Assembly (NCBI GenBank): GCA_002077045.2
Contig: KZ111147.1
Coordinates: 958,320 to 1,022,319, forward strand
Source of the DNA: Rachicladosporium sp. CCFEE 5018
Lineage: Eukaryota > Ascomycota > Dothideomycetes > Cladosporiales > Cladosporiaceae
Length of the DNA: 64,000 bases
Direction of reading: 5' to 3'
In this document: positions 1-9,557 of the stretch, one piece after another
Numbering within the stretch: the first letter of the stretch is position 1
How the letters are laid out: every line of letters starts with the position of its first letter
Translations under genes and position numbers: made by a program
The notes under the pieces: model-generated
What the model saw: the letters and a program-made list of their open reading frames with translations, nothing else
Database searches by the model: none
Told to the model about the DNA's origin: nothing

Positions 1-482
1 GCGATGGCGATACTACGGAAGTCGCGAACCTCCAGAACGACTTGGCTCTGCAACGGCTGCTGAAAGAGTCGCATCTACTGGATTCCTCCACTTTTGGCTC
101 TACGTCTAATTCAGAACCAGAAGGGAAAGGCCGCTTAAAAGCCCTGGACCTGCGGCTCCAGGATCTGGGATCAAAGTCTTCGCATCTAGCGCAGGAGAAG
201 ATGCCTATCTCGCATCGGAAGGGCATCGTGGCGAAGGCTAGCAGTCGTGAGTCTACGCGGAGGAGTGAGGCGAAGGAGAATGGTGTTGTGCTTGAGAGGT
301 TCAGAGGCGGAGCGAAAAGTGTTGGGAAGAGGGAACGGAGCGTTGACGGACCGGGTGTGGGCAAGTTTCGGGGTGGGATGTTGAAACTCAGTGCGAGAGA
401 TGTCAAGAGCATTGAGTCTTCTGGCGAGAGGAGAGGTAGGGGTGGGAATAGTAGAGGTGGTGCGAAGCGAGGGAAGAGGTAG
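1..482 (+). CDS. FAF1: Faf1-like ribosome biogenesis protein, C-terminal part
   Basis: The reading frame is open from the first base of the window (codons in phase with position 3) and stops with TAG at 480-482; the start lies upstream. About 160 residues are visible. The first visible segment is a leucine-rich helix containing LQRLLKESHLLD, followed by RLKALDLRLQDLG, EKMPISHRKGI, a basic linker, and GKFRGGMLKLSARDVKSIE before a Gly/Arg-rich tail. I recognise this order of motifs from the fungal Faf1 family (40S pre-rRNA processing, nucleolus); this is recall of the family, not a search. The basic RGG-like tail fits an RNA-associated nuclear protein. It is read toward the small basic gene on the opposite strand (convergent). 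Confidence 0.55.
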   Translation, partial: DGDTTEVANLQNDLALQRLLKESHLLDSSTFGSTSNSEPEGKGRLKALDLRLQDLGSKSSHLAQEKMPISHRKGIVAKASSRESTRRSEAKENGVVLERFRGGAKSVGKRERSVDGPGVGKFRGGMLKLSARDVKSIESSGERRGRGGNSRGGAKRGKR

Positions 483-707
483 TTCTGTCAATGAATTGGA
501 TTCCCGTGTGATGTGTCGTACTGCTACACAAGCTGTGCTGAGGGTGCATCTGGCGAGGCGCCTAATTCAATAGCGCCGTTGCCTCAGCACCTCTACACAA
601 TGTCCTGTGTGCCAAAGCCTAAAGAGCGAACCGATGAGAGCCCCTTTCGAGCAAAGCGGCATACAAGGAACGCTAAGCCAGCCGTCGATGCTGGAAATGC
701 CACAGAT

Positions 708-1265
708 CTAGGCCGCCTCCTCGTCATCTTCCTCCGCCTTCACAATGGCATCACCTATCCATTAAGTCGGTCAAAGTCATGAAACGCAATCAGAAATGAA
801 CTTACTCTTAGCTCCGCCATTCGCGTCAACCTTCTTACCCCTCTTCTTCTCCACCGGCGTGCCCTCCTCCCCGCCATCGCCAGCGTCAGCCTTCCGCTTG
901 CGCTTCGCAGGCGTAGCCTTGGGCGTTTTCTTAGGGGAAGCGCCTTCGCCCGCACCGTCGCCATCCTCCTCGCCATCTCCGGCGTCAGCATTCCCCTTGC
1001 GCTTGGTGCCAGTAGACTTGAGAGTCTTCCTAGGAGTAGCGCCTTCGCCTGTCTCGCCACTGTACTGAGCAGCCTTGAGTTTCTTGAGTGAATTGTCGAT
1101 GCCGCGCTTGAAGCTGGCGACGGAAGCGGATTTGGCCTCGAGGATGCACTTGTCCCAGTCGGTGCCGGTGTTGCGCTCGGGGTTGTTGAGGAAGGCGATG
1201 ACCATGCGGTCTTTCTCGGCGTCGGTGAGGAGCGCGAGCCCGAGGGTGGAGTTGTAGGTCGTCAT
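708..1265 (-). CDS. Small Lys/Ala-rich basic protein (probably nuclear), two exons
   Basis: Exons on the minus strand are 806-1265 and 708-754, with a 51-bp intron (GTAAGT...TAG). Splicing gives 168 residues; without it the frame runs into an unlikely tail. The ATG at 1263-1265 begins MTTYNSTLGLALLTDAEKDR. The first 60 residues form a compact, conserved-looking helical region. The rest is low complexity with repeated TPxK-type basic patches (ATPRKTLKSTGTKRK, KKTPKATPAKRKRK), which resemble nuclear localisation or DNA-contact segments. The second exon adds an acidic end, DAIVKAEEDDEEAA. This layout is common for uncharacterised nuclear proteins of filamentous fungi. I do not recognise a named domain, and no function is claimed. 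Confidence 0.7.
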
Positions 1266-1931
1266 GTTGGAAAGCGCTTGCTGTGTGCTTGGGTCTCTTT
1301 GTGTAGGTGTAAGATGTAGTAGAGGAGGAAGTGCCGCAGCGTTTGTAGGAAATTGGAATGAATGAGATACCCCACCGTGGACCAACTAGCATGTGCTCGG
1401 CGAGGGTCCCACGTACAGTGTGAAACGATTCCTGAGGACGACGGTTTCTGCCTGGAACTTGCGATGGGAAGGCGATTCTTCCATCGCTGCCTTGCAAGCT
1501 GTGAAACCTCCGCTGAGAGCTCGAAAAGACTCGTGCTACTATGATGCTCCCTGTGAGTCTGGGTTCGCAACATTAGGTCGGTGAGAGTGCATGTGCCTGA
1601 CCGTCCGTATCTCGCAACCCTCTCCACAGTGCTGTGCTGAAGGATTCACTATCATGGTACAATTTATCAGTGCTCTGAGAAGGACTTCCGGCCGTGGAGA
1701 ACTCCAGACCTACATGTATGGAAAAGTAGAGGCACTACTAAGCAAGGTCTGCGCGGCTGCGACGAAGCTCATGCGCTCCAGCGAAGTTATCAAACCCATG
1801 CGCTCCTGCGAGATAACAAAATTTCGGTGCATGCGCAATAGTGATGCGAATCAGCAGCTCGAGAATGCGACCGGCATTTCTAAGGCTTGGTTGTCGCAAT
1901 ATAATCACCACGACCAGTGCTGTTCTCAACT

Positions 1932-2060
1932 GGGTTCGAATGGTCTATTGGTAAGGCGCAAGCCCCCACTAGCCATCGGCGTCCTCCCTCCCCGGTTCGA
2001 TTCTCAGCTTGCCCCTGATGGTCGGACTGGGGGAAAAGCTGAATCAATAAAATACTAAAA
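1932..2060 (+). repeat. Possible tRNA-related (SINE-like) remnant with A and B boxes
   Basis: TGGTCTATTGG at 1941-1951 resembles a Pol III A box, and GGTTCGATTC at 1994-2003 resembles a B box, at tRNA-like spacing. A D-arm (GTCT/AGGC) can be drawn, but the anticodon, T and acceptor stems do not pair properly, so this is not an intact tRNA gene. It is followed by an A-rich stretch near 2040-2060. A degraded tRNA gene or a tRNA-derived short interspersed element would both fit. Only one copy is in the window. Confidence 0.2.
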
Positions 2061-2139
2061 GGACGCTACTCCCGGGGCCTGACTTCGATGGTAACTGATG
2101 ACGAGTACTTTCCCATCCCCTGCTGGCAAGAGCAGGGTG

Positions 2140-2328
2140 TTAGGTTTTTGTCATTTTCATGGGTTCTGCTGGGTGGCGTGGTCGCCGGGCGCAAACGTCC
2201 GGTGCAAGCTTTTGCGACTTCTCGAGAAATGCAATGTCTTCGCTTTCAGCAAGTATGGCGCGAGCCAACAGCAATTGCGAGGAACCCAAGATCCAGCCTA
2301 GAGTGAGGAGCAATGCCAGGGTCAGCAT
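2140..2328 (-). CDS. Candidate 62-codon ORF with one membrane segment
   Basis: From the ATG at 2326-2328 the predicted peptide starts MLTLALLLTLGWILGSSQLL, a clear hydrophobic helix, followed by a short charged tail. There is no homeologous copy in the window to test whether the frame is conserved, and I recognise no family. It may be chance. Confidence 0.2.
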   Translation of the reverse strand: MLTLALLLTLGWILGSSQLLLARAILAESEDIAFLEKSQKLAPDVCARRPRHPAEPMKMTKT

Positions 2329-2900
2329 GAGAGCGTGGCAGCTGGAAATCGAGTCGACTCCAGGTGCGTACCAGCCATATTGCACTGTGGCAATGTAGCA
2401 GCTTTTGTTGTATCACCAAACGTCAACTCGGAGGAAGAATTTGCAGCTTTGAGCATCCATGGCTTCTCGAGTGGCCCAATTTTGTGCCGTGTGGCGGCGT
2501 CTTGCTAGCTCATCATACACTCAGCAACCACGAGAATCTGGAACAAGCGCAGTATGCTTCGAGGTCATGCCTCTGGTGTCGGCGGTGCATAACCAGGGTC
2601 GATGATACAGCCATCTCGACACACACAGAGTGAGCAGATCTCGACCTGTTTGAGATGAAGAAGATACTTCGGGAAACGGCTACAGGAACGAAGTGAGGTT
2701 CACATACACACACCCTGCTGCAGTGCCAAGCCGCGAACGAGGGAAGCGTTGCTCGATGCGGAAGTCCTGTCCATCTGGAGTGGGCCCCACATCTACCTTC
2801 AACCACAGTACTATTGACGAAAGCTATATACTGCCTTGTCGCCCAGGATGGCTGCGAGATTCCATTCTGAGTCTCACAGCCCTCCACACTGCCTCCCACC

Positions 2901-4279
2901 ATGACTTCCTCGACAGGAAAGTCCTATCTGATCGTCGGTGCTGGCGTCTTCGGCGTCTCAACAGCCTACCACCTGATTCAGAAGTACCCCAATGCCTCGG
3001 TGACGATAGTTGATCGAGATGCCTACGATGCCACTTCCCGCGTGGCAGCTTCCTGGGACTGGAACAAGGTCGTACGGGCAGATTACGACGATCTAGTCTA
3101 CTGCAAGCTTGGGCTCGAAGCTCAAGAGGTCTTCCTGAATGACCCGCTATGGCAGCCGTACTTCCACCAGACCGGCATCTACTGGATGTGTCGGAGCGAC
3201 TACGCCAGCGAGGTCATCGGTAATTACAAGACTATGGGTCGGGAAGGCGAGCTGAAAGCTGTGCCCGTTGCAGAGGCCAAAAAGATGTACGGCGGTGTCT
3301 TCGGGGACGCAGACATCAGAGACGTCAAGGAGGTGTTGGTCAATCGAGGCAGTGGATGGGCAGCAGCCGGCGACTGTCTTGTGGCTGTCACGCGGAAAGC
3401 ATTGGAGTTGGGTGTCAAGTACGTGGTAGCCGAAACGGAGAGCTTAGCCTTCAGCAACGACGGGACTCGATGTACGGGGATCAAGACGTCGAAAGGCGAG
3501 ACCTTGAAAGCAGACCACATCATTCTGTCGACGGGAGCCTATACACCAAAGCTGCTCGAGCTCTCTGCCTACGAAGCGAGGAAACCAGACCTCAGCGCAG
3601 GGGATCGCATCGTAGCTGGTGGTATCACAACAGGCATGACACGGCTGGACGCTGCGACATACCCGACATATGCCAAGATGCCCGTCGGCGTGCAAGGGTA
3701 CACACCCGAAGCAGGACCCTTCATTGGAAGCCTGCCACCCACGAAAGACCGCGAGTTGAAATGGTGGGGTCAGTCGATCTTCACCAACGAGCAGGAGGTG
3801 CTTCCCGGCAAGACTCTCTCAGCACCACCTGCGAAGCCCGACTATGGACAATGGGAGGTCTCAGAGAAGTTACGAGAGGACATATCGTATGCCAACCATG
3901 TTTTCTACGGCAAGAAGACGAAGAACTGGAAGATGGAGAAGCATCGCATCTGCTGGTAAGTAGACCGATGAGCCGCAATGAGAGCTCCACTGACTTGGAT
4001 TGCAGGGACGCTTTCACCACTTCGGCCGACTTCATCATCTCGCCACATGCCGCCGCATCGGGTCTCTACGTTGCAACATGTGGTAACTTCCACGGCTGGA
4101 AATTCTTTCCCGTACTTGGCAAGTACATCGTACAAATGCTGGAAGGTGCACTCGAACCTGAGCTGGCGCAGAAGTGGGCTTGGGATCGTGAGCGGCCGAA
4201 GGATGGGAAAGACAATGCCGACTATCCTCGACACCAGATGAAGGACTTCCTGGATCCGATCCGGCAAGCACGATTGTGA
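2901..4279 (+). CDS. FAD-dependent amine oxidase (fructosyl amino acid / saccharopine oxidase type), copy A
   Basis: Exons are 2901-3955 and 4006-4279 (50-bp intron, GTAAGT...GCAG), giving 442 residues. The N-terminus carries the dinucleotide-binding motif VGAGVFG near residues 12-18 and ends its first fold with the acidic residues VDRD. HRICWDAFTTSADF (about 348-361) holds a Cys-Trp pair at the position where family members bind FAD covalently through Cys, and NFHGWKFFPVLGKYI near the C-terminus is the family's active-site loop. The DAO/MSOX-related family oxidises secondary amines (Amadori products, sarcosine, pipecolate, saccharopine), releasing H2O2. The exact substrate cannot be told from sequence. 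No clear peroxisomal C-terminal signal is seen (ends QARL). The intact copy is here; two further partial copies begin at 24211 and 62296. Confidence 0.88.
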
Positions 4280-6069
4280 TCACCCTCCCAGTCTGCTCAT
4301 CTTTTGGGTGTGTCCGCGATCAAGCTCGGCGATAGTCGTACCAGCTGAATGAGCTTGACGCATCATCTTACGGACAACTACGATGCACGTCATGACACTG
4401 AGATCTGTCGGCTGTGTAGAGACGCCGATCCGAGCGATGCTCTACGGTCAGTCTATAGCAAGACGCATGTGGACAGAAGAGATCATAGACATTTACTATA
4501 ATTATGTGGACCAACGCGGAGACTGTCTCCATGCCTCGATCACATTGTGCCGGTCAATGCTCCAACGGTTCTGCTAGGCAATACACAATGTTGGTACTCA
4601 ACGCCGAACTGAAGCGCGTCATAGTATCTTGACCACGCAAACACCTCCGCTTCTCCAAAGGTCTGAGATGTTGACACTGCTCCGTCAAGCTTGTCTGCGG
4701 CAGTGGATCACTGCATCACTGTGTCCGTGGGAGGCCAGCATTTAGATCCCTGCTCTGGATGGTTCACTCTATCTCCCGCAAACACAGAGTGATAGGCTCA
4801 CTATTGCAGGTGCACTTATAGTAGCATAGCAGCGCCGTTCCGAAATTTGGGGAGATGTGGTGATGTGAGGCGTTAAGGTCGCTCTGTAAGTCGGATTGTC
4901 ACGCTTGCTGTTCGAAAGCCGTGCTACGTGTGGTGTCCTGCGCCTTGGCGGTATGCCTTCCAGAGGAACTGTGCGCAGAGGCAACGTAGGCATCGCGAAG
5001 ATTCACCTTAAGAAGGGGATCGCATAAGGATCAACAATGTTCGACCGAGTGCGCAATTGCGTGAGACGCTTTCGATCATGTCGCCTAGCAGGGAGGCATA
5101 AGCGTTGACCGAGGGCATCCCGAGGGACGAAGTGCGCAAGTTTGAAGTGTGTGCACATGCATGCTGCTGCGAGATATTGCGACGAGTACTGTAACATTGG
5201 CTCTTCTCCAGCACTCAGCACGAAGCTGGCGGACTGATGAAAAGTGTGGTCTGCCAAAGCAGTAGCCCTCACCGAGGGTGCAAGGGTGAGGGCCGCTCAA
5301 ATGAACAGATCATCTGCCCTGACCGTTGACATCTGGCCTAGCTACCCTTTCGGACTTCGAGGTTCCGACGCCACTACGAGAGCACGACGTAGAGGGCAAG
5401 GCCCGGGCCGTACGGTCGCGCCTTTGCAGCAGCACCAGCCCCAACGTGGTTCCGGCAACTCAACCTGTGAGCCCCTCTTGCCACGCGCACTCGCCGAAAG
5501 ACTTCCGTGGCTACGTTATTATTGATCACCACTTCCATCAGACGGGTTCTGTCAACGGCTAATACGGGCAAATGATGGACAAAAGGTGAGCGAAGGAAGA
5601 AGAAAGGGAAGTGAGGGGCACGCTGGGTTTTCAGAACAGCAACTTGGTCTGTGCCAGGGCTCCATATGACTTACCTACTTCGGTCGACCATGACGCCTGA
5701 CACTCAGCATATCGGACGAGTTTCTTGGGCTGCTGACCACCTCGCCGCGACACCGTGTTGAGAGGCCACAGCTTGTCGGAGATCCCCGCTGTCATACTCG
5801 GGACGATATCTCTGCGTGCCGGTGCCAGGATCAAATGCCCACTACGGAGAGCATGGAAGCCGCAGAAGGATAGCATTGCGCTCAAGTAATAGACTGATAG
5901 CAATTGTCTAGGTTCATCGTATAGTATCACCATGACTTGATCCTGTCGGAGGCGCATCAGCTGCACCATCCGTTGTCATGATCTCACGTGATTTAGCACA
6001 ACAATGTCAGATCACTTAATTGAGATACGATCGATTTTGATACGTGGATAGATGTCTATGCGCCACTCT
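4280..6069. other. Intergenic region, 1.8 kb (copy A)
   Basis: This lies between the 3' ends of the FAD oxidase (plus) and PBN1 (minus). No gene is supported: short ORFs here change mostly at amino-acid-altering sites between copies A and B, so they are not under protein constraint. The stretch 5202-5526 carries an element also found near 55.1-55.6 kb (entered separately). The length is large for a convergent gene pair. Confidence 0.6.
5202..5526 (+). repeat. Dispersed element, copy 1 (shared with 55139-55635)
   Basis: Two blocks are shared with the region at 55.1-55.6 kb in the same orientation and order. Block one is 5202-5250 (TCTTCTCCAG ... GAAGCTGG ... GGACTGATGAAAA). Block two is CTACGTTATTATTGAT at 5511-5526, followed by GTCAAC and GCAAATGA and then a purine-rich run. 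Spacing differs (about 300 versus 480 bp). Homeologous copies lie at 25591-25910 and 63676-63995. Function is unknown. Confidence 0.45.
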
Positions 6070-7728
6070 TCACTGCGTCTTCTTGCCACTTTTTTCCACC
6101 CTTGCACCAGCATCCCCGCCAAACAGCTTCCACATCACCCAGCTAAACCCTGCAATGACCACCGCACTAGTTGCCATCGACACCCAACCGCTGCTTGCTG
6201 AATCAAGAAACGGTACCTTCAGGTCTAGCAAGCCAGTCTCATCGGCCGATGGGACGTGATAGAACAGCGTCTTCGGTCCAAACAGCCCATCGAAGCCCAG
6301 ATTGACTCGGTCAAAAGGATTAGTAGCGAACTTCAAGCCCTCCTCCGCAGGAGAAGCCCAGAACAAGATCGGAGTCGGAATCTGCAGGTTCTCCTGCGAA
6401 GACGCGGAGACGTTGGCGCTCGGCTTCACGTAGCGAAGATGTGTCGGGATCGTGATGGTCCATGGACCTGAGGTAGCCGACTCTGTCGTGTTCGGATGTG
6501 CGACTTCGAATAGCGCCGCAGAACCCCACGACTTCAGGACCCAAGCGGGTGCTTCGAGATCGTCTTCGCCGCTCAGAGAATGCAGAGCCTTCAGGTTTTG
6601 CGACTGGAGTGAGAGAACGTCGGAGAATTGGTAGCGGTCGATGAAGAGCGAGACCGGGAGTGTAAGATACGCATGCAAGACGCAAGAGTCTGCTGGCGGC
6701 GTCACGCTGCGTGCCGACGCAAACGTAAGGTCGAGCTTAGGATGAAGGCCGGTTGGCTGCTGGAACGTAGTGCGGAACCTTTGCTTGGCGAGCTTAGGTG
6801 AGAGAGCATGGTGTCTTGATGGAAAGGCAAATAGCGTGGCACCTAGTATAGTCAGCAAATGTCAATCTATCGAGGTAATGTCATGCGTACTCGGCTCATG
6901 CGTCTCTTCATCTCCCAGCGTAGTCAAGTAGCCTCCGAGCGACAGCTCCTCCGGCTCGTCCGTAGGCTGGTGTGCAGGCTGCAAAACTCCGACCTCAATG
7001 CTGTCCCGTTCATTGAGCTGTACGATCGCCCTCGCGGTATTGGGATGCGTCAGCGGCTCTACCCAATCACTGTCAGCTTTCCAAGCTACAGTCGTGGTTA
7101 CAGCGTGGCTGATTGCATCAAAGTCCAGGTCCAAACTTGCAGCCCGAGTGACTGCATCGGCCTCGATCCCACAAGCAAGCTTGATCTTCAAGTTTGCCCG
7201 GCAGATGTTGCTGTCGAACCATTGCGAGAAATTATGTAGGGTCGGGAGCACGTGAAAGTACTGGTAGCTCGCTGCAGCCGAGAAGCGCTCTGATGTGATC
7301 TGGGGACGACTGAACGACTCGACGACGGAGTGACATTGCAGCTCTGCCCCGAACAGCGTCTGTAGCAATTCGCAGATGGGTACATCGGTCCCTGCGCTGC
7401 GTGGCGTGAAGAAGACATGCAGTCCCGAGGGCAGTCTTGACACTAGCGGTGAAGGTAGCTCATCATTCCGCGGAGAGGACCATCGGATGTGTAGCTCATG
7501 TACGTTGTCCAGTACCTCTGTGATCTGTCTCCTCTGTTAGTTGTTGTCGATGTGATCTCGGTCGGGAACCCTCACGCTCGCTGGCAGGTCACTCAATCCC
7601 ACCGTAACACGCTTCTGGAGAGCTGCCTGTTCTGCATTCGAGAACACAAGGCTATCAGGGTTGACATGGAGGCTATTGACATCGATATCAGTGCCTTCGC
7701 CTTGGAGATACGTAATACGTTGCTTCAT
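6070..7728 (-). CDS. PBN1: GPI mannosyltransferase I subunit Pbn1/PIG-X, copy A
   Basis: Exons on the minus strand are 7576-7728, 6891-7524 and 6070-6842, with 51- and 48-bp introns, for 519 residues. The start MKQRITYL matches the usual fungal Pbn1 start, and the second exon begins ITEVLDNVHELHIRW. The third exon contains the PIG-X core: SCVLHAYLTLPVSLFIDRY, the GEDDLEAPAW segment, WGSAALFEVAHP and PWTITIPTHLRY. One membrane helix near the C-terminus (GWVSMATSAVVIAGFSWVMW) is followed by a short Lys-rich cytosolic tail, as expected for a type I ER protein. Pbn1 is the essential partner of the Gpi14 catalytic subunit and helps add the first mannose to the GPI precursor. All splice sites and lengths match copy B exactly. 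Confidence 0.92.
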
Positions 7729-8804
7729 GTTATGTGCATGGTGGGAAGGTGGTTTGCGGAGTCGAAAAGGCTGGACCTCACGTTGACGCTCGGTGGTTGT
7801 CTCACATGCTTCTTGGGGTGAGACATGCTGCACCCGAGCTTACTCGAACCTCGATGAGAGGCCCATTGTATTCGCACGTATGTATGACTGACAATAGGGT
7901 CCCGATGTGGGGTGTCGCTCACTATCTGTGGCGGATGTCTTGAAGGACCCCAAGCTACTACTACGAGGCGTATGAACGATGAACAGCGCCAGTGAGAGGC
8001 CGGGGGTACATATACGGTTTCGCCAATCATCGAGAACCGCTACCTTTTCTCAATCCTGAGTGATGTCCGGTTGAGCAAGCATATGCATGCTAGAAGCAGA
8101 GCTCTATAATTGTGTCGGTCGATCGTGAACTCTACATGTACTTATATGCGCACTGCCACCCCAGTATGACGTCCAGTCAATGTCTACAGCAGTCCCACAA
8201 CAAACCTACATCGCATCTCTCGCCTCCGTTGGACCTAGCGGCTAGTTGTACCTTAGGGTGACCGAAGTCTCGAACCTAAGTCCCTATCTCGGGATCTTGA
8301 CGTTGCCCACTGCGCGGTCCGGCTGCTCAACGCCTTTGCGAATAGGGGGCGCGTATGAAAGCGTGAGAAGATTCTGACTTGACATTCTGAGACGTCCCCC
8401 GTGAGCTCTTTGCCATTTGTCCATTCATGAACGTAAACCTCTTTCCTTGACAATTTTCTAGACGACCTGATTGGCGAGGATTTGATAGCATCAGTTTCTG
8501 CGTTCTTGCGAAGCGAAGGAGGACAGAAAAGAGAGAGAAAGAAGATGAAGTGGTCAAGAGACCCGCTATGATACTTGCGATCTCAATGGAGATGATCCTC
8601 CGGCAGCCCGCTCTCCTGCAGTGCTCTCACTACTTTAGCGTACTCGCCAACCACTATGGCAGCGTAGGCATCAGCAGCGTAGCAAGGACGTAGATATCTG
8701 GTGAAAGAGGAGTATGGCTGTTGCGCATCATTGAGTAGACTCCTTACACCCGCCGATCTATAATTCCAGACATAAACCACCGATTCCGCACGTAGGTATC
8801 ATTT
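7729..8804. other. Intergenic region, 1.1 kb (copy A)
   Basis: This contains the PBN1 promoter. An ATG at 8180 opens a frame that ends at an in-frame TAG after about 20 codons; in copy B the same frame runs 65 codons (28561-28758). Otherwise nothing is recognised. Confidence 0.5.
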
Positions 8805-9202
8805 TCATCGCAATGCAATCTCTCCTCCTGATGTTTGTCGCCTGTGTAGGAATGCCTGACTGCCGCAGAAAAGTAGGAATGCCTGCAATCTTCATTAGTA
8901 ATGTCCCCGGCCCCAATCTCGCACCTCCGACCGCAGCGGATGAACATACCCCGTATACTGCCACGGCTCCAAACACTGCCGTTGCCACCTTCCCGCCATC
9001 TGTTGGATCATCTGTTGAACCCATCATCGAGTGATGTCCATTGGCGAACATGCTACCAATCACCGAGAGGATTACGATCGCAAAGAGGGAGATGACGATG
9101 CTATAAGTCCAACTCGTCAGATCTTGCATCTCTCCGTATCCAGGCTCCCACGACAACAGCTTACCATGTCCACGCGTTGAAGGCTGAGACGAGAGGCTTC
9201 AT
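8805..9202 (-). CDS. V-type ATPase subunit f (RNAse K/YPR170W-B family), copy A
   Basis: Exons on the minus strand are 9165-9202 (38 nt), 8950-9112 (163 nt) and 8805-8882 (78 nt), giving 92 residues. The protein starts MKPLVSAFNAWTC. The middle exon holds a membrane helix (IVISLFAIVILSVIGSMF) and the family signature NGHHSMMGSTDDPTDGG. The last exon encodes a second helix, FLLFCGSQAFLHRR, and ends EIALR. Length, two helices, the GS(I/T)DDP(E/T)DG motif and the end match yeast V-ATPase subunit f of the Vo sector. Exon lengths are identical in copy B. Intron 1 must end at CGAG, an uncommon acceptor, because the upstream CAG seen in B leads to a stop. The coding sequence is too fragmented for simple ORF calling. 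It shares a 355-bp divergent promoter region with AP-2 mu. Confidence 0.87.
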
Positions 9203-9557
9203 CTTGCTTTTGTCGTTGCCTCGCGGGCGATGTTGTCTATTACCAGGGGTGTGGCCAGCGGCGGAGGATAAGATTGCGCAGTCGTTCAAACGTAAATACG
9301 AGATCGAGGACGGCGAGGTAGTTCTTGTATATAGCGAGTGATCACAATGTTGAGTACACAGCTCTCATGACCTCACGCTTGCGCCTCTCGGATGAGGTCG
9401 ATGATAGCACACTACGGTTGGCTAGAACTTGCTTTCAGCCCTACGATATGCCCTCCATCTCATCTCAAGCTTCACGGTGAGGGACATTGATAGCAGATCA
9501 GTCATTCAGCCTCTACACTCCCCGAAACAGATCACCTTCGGGTGCACATCTTCCAAG

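Larger units (their letters stand above)
1266..2900. other. Intergenic region, 1.6 kb
   Basis: This lies between the small basic gene (minus) and the FAD oxidase (plus), so it contains two outward-facing promoters. There is no convincing conserved gene. Two things stand out: a minus-strand ORF of 62 codons at 2140-2328 and a Pol III-like A/B box pair near 1941-2004; both are entered separately. The ATG of the oxidase has a good context (CACC before ATG). Confidence 0.6.

Noticed and set aside
1934..2012. Intact tRNA gene
   Set aside because: Acceptor, anticodon and T stems do not pair; only box-like motifs remain.
4769..4993. 74-codon minus-strand ORF present in A and B
   Set aside because: About six differences between copies, nearly all altering amino acids; no family; not under protein constraint.
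5231..5250. CTGATGA in the dispersed element as a hammerhead core or box C
   Set aside because: No partner GAAA core with proper stems, no D box, and the first base of box C is wrong.
5003..5272. 89-codon minus-strand ORF present in A and B
   Set aside because: Differences between copies are mostly amino-acid changing; it overlaps the dispersed element.
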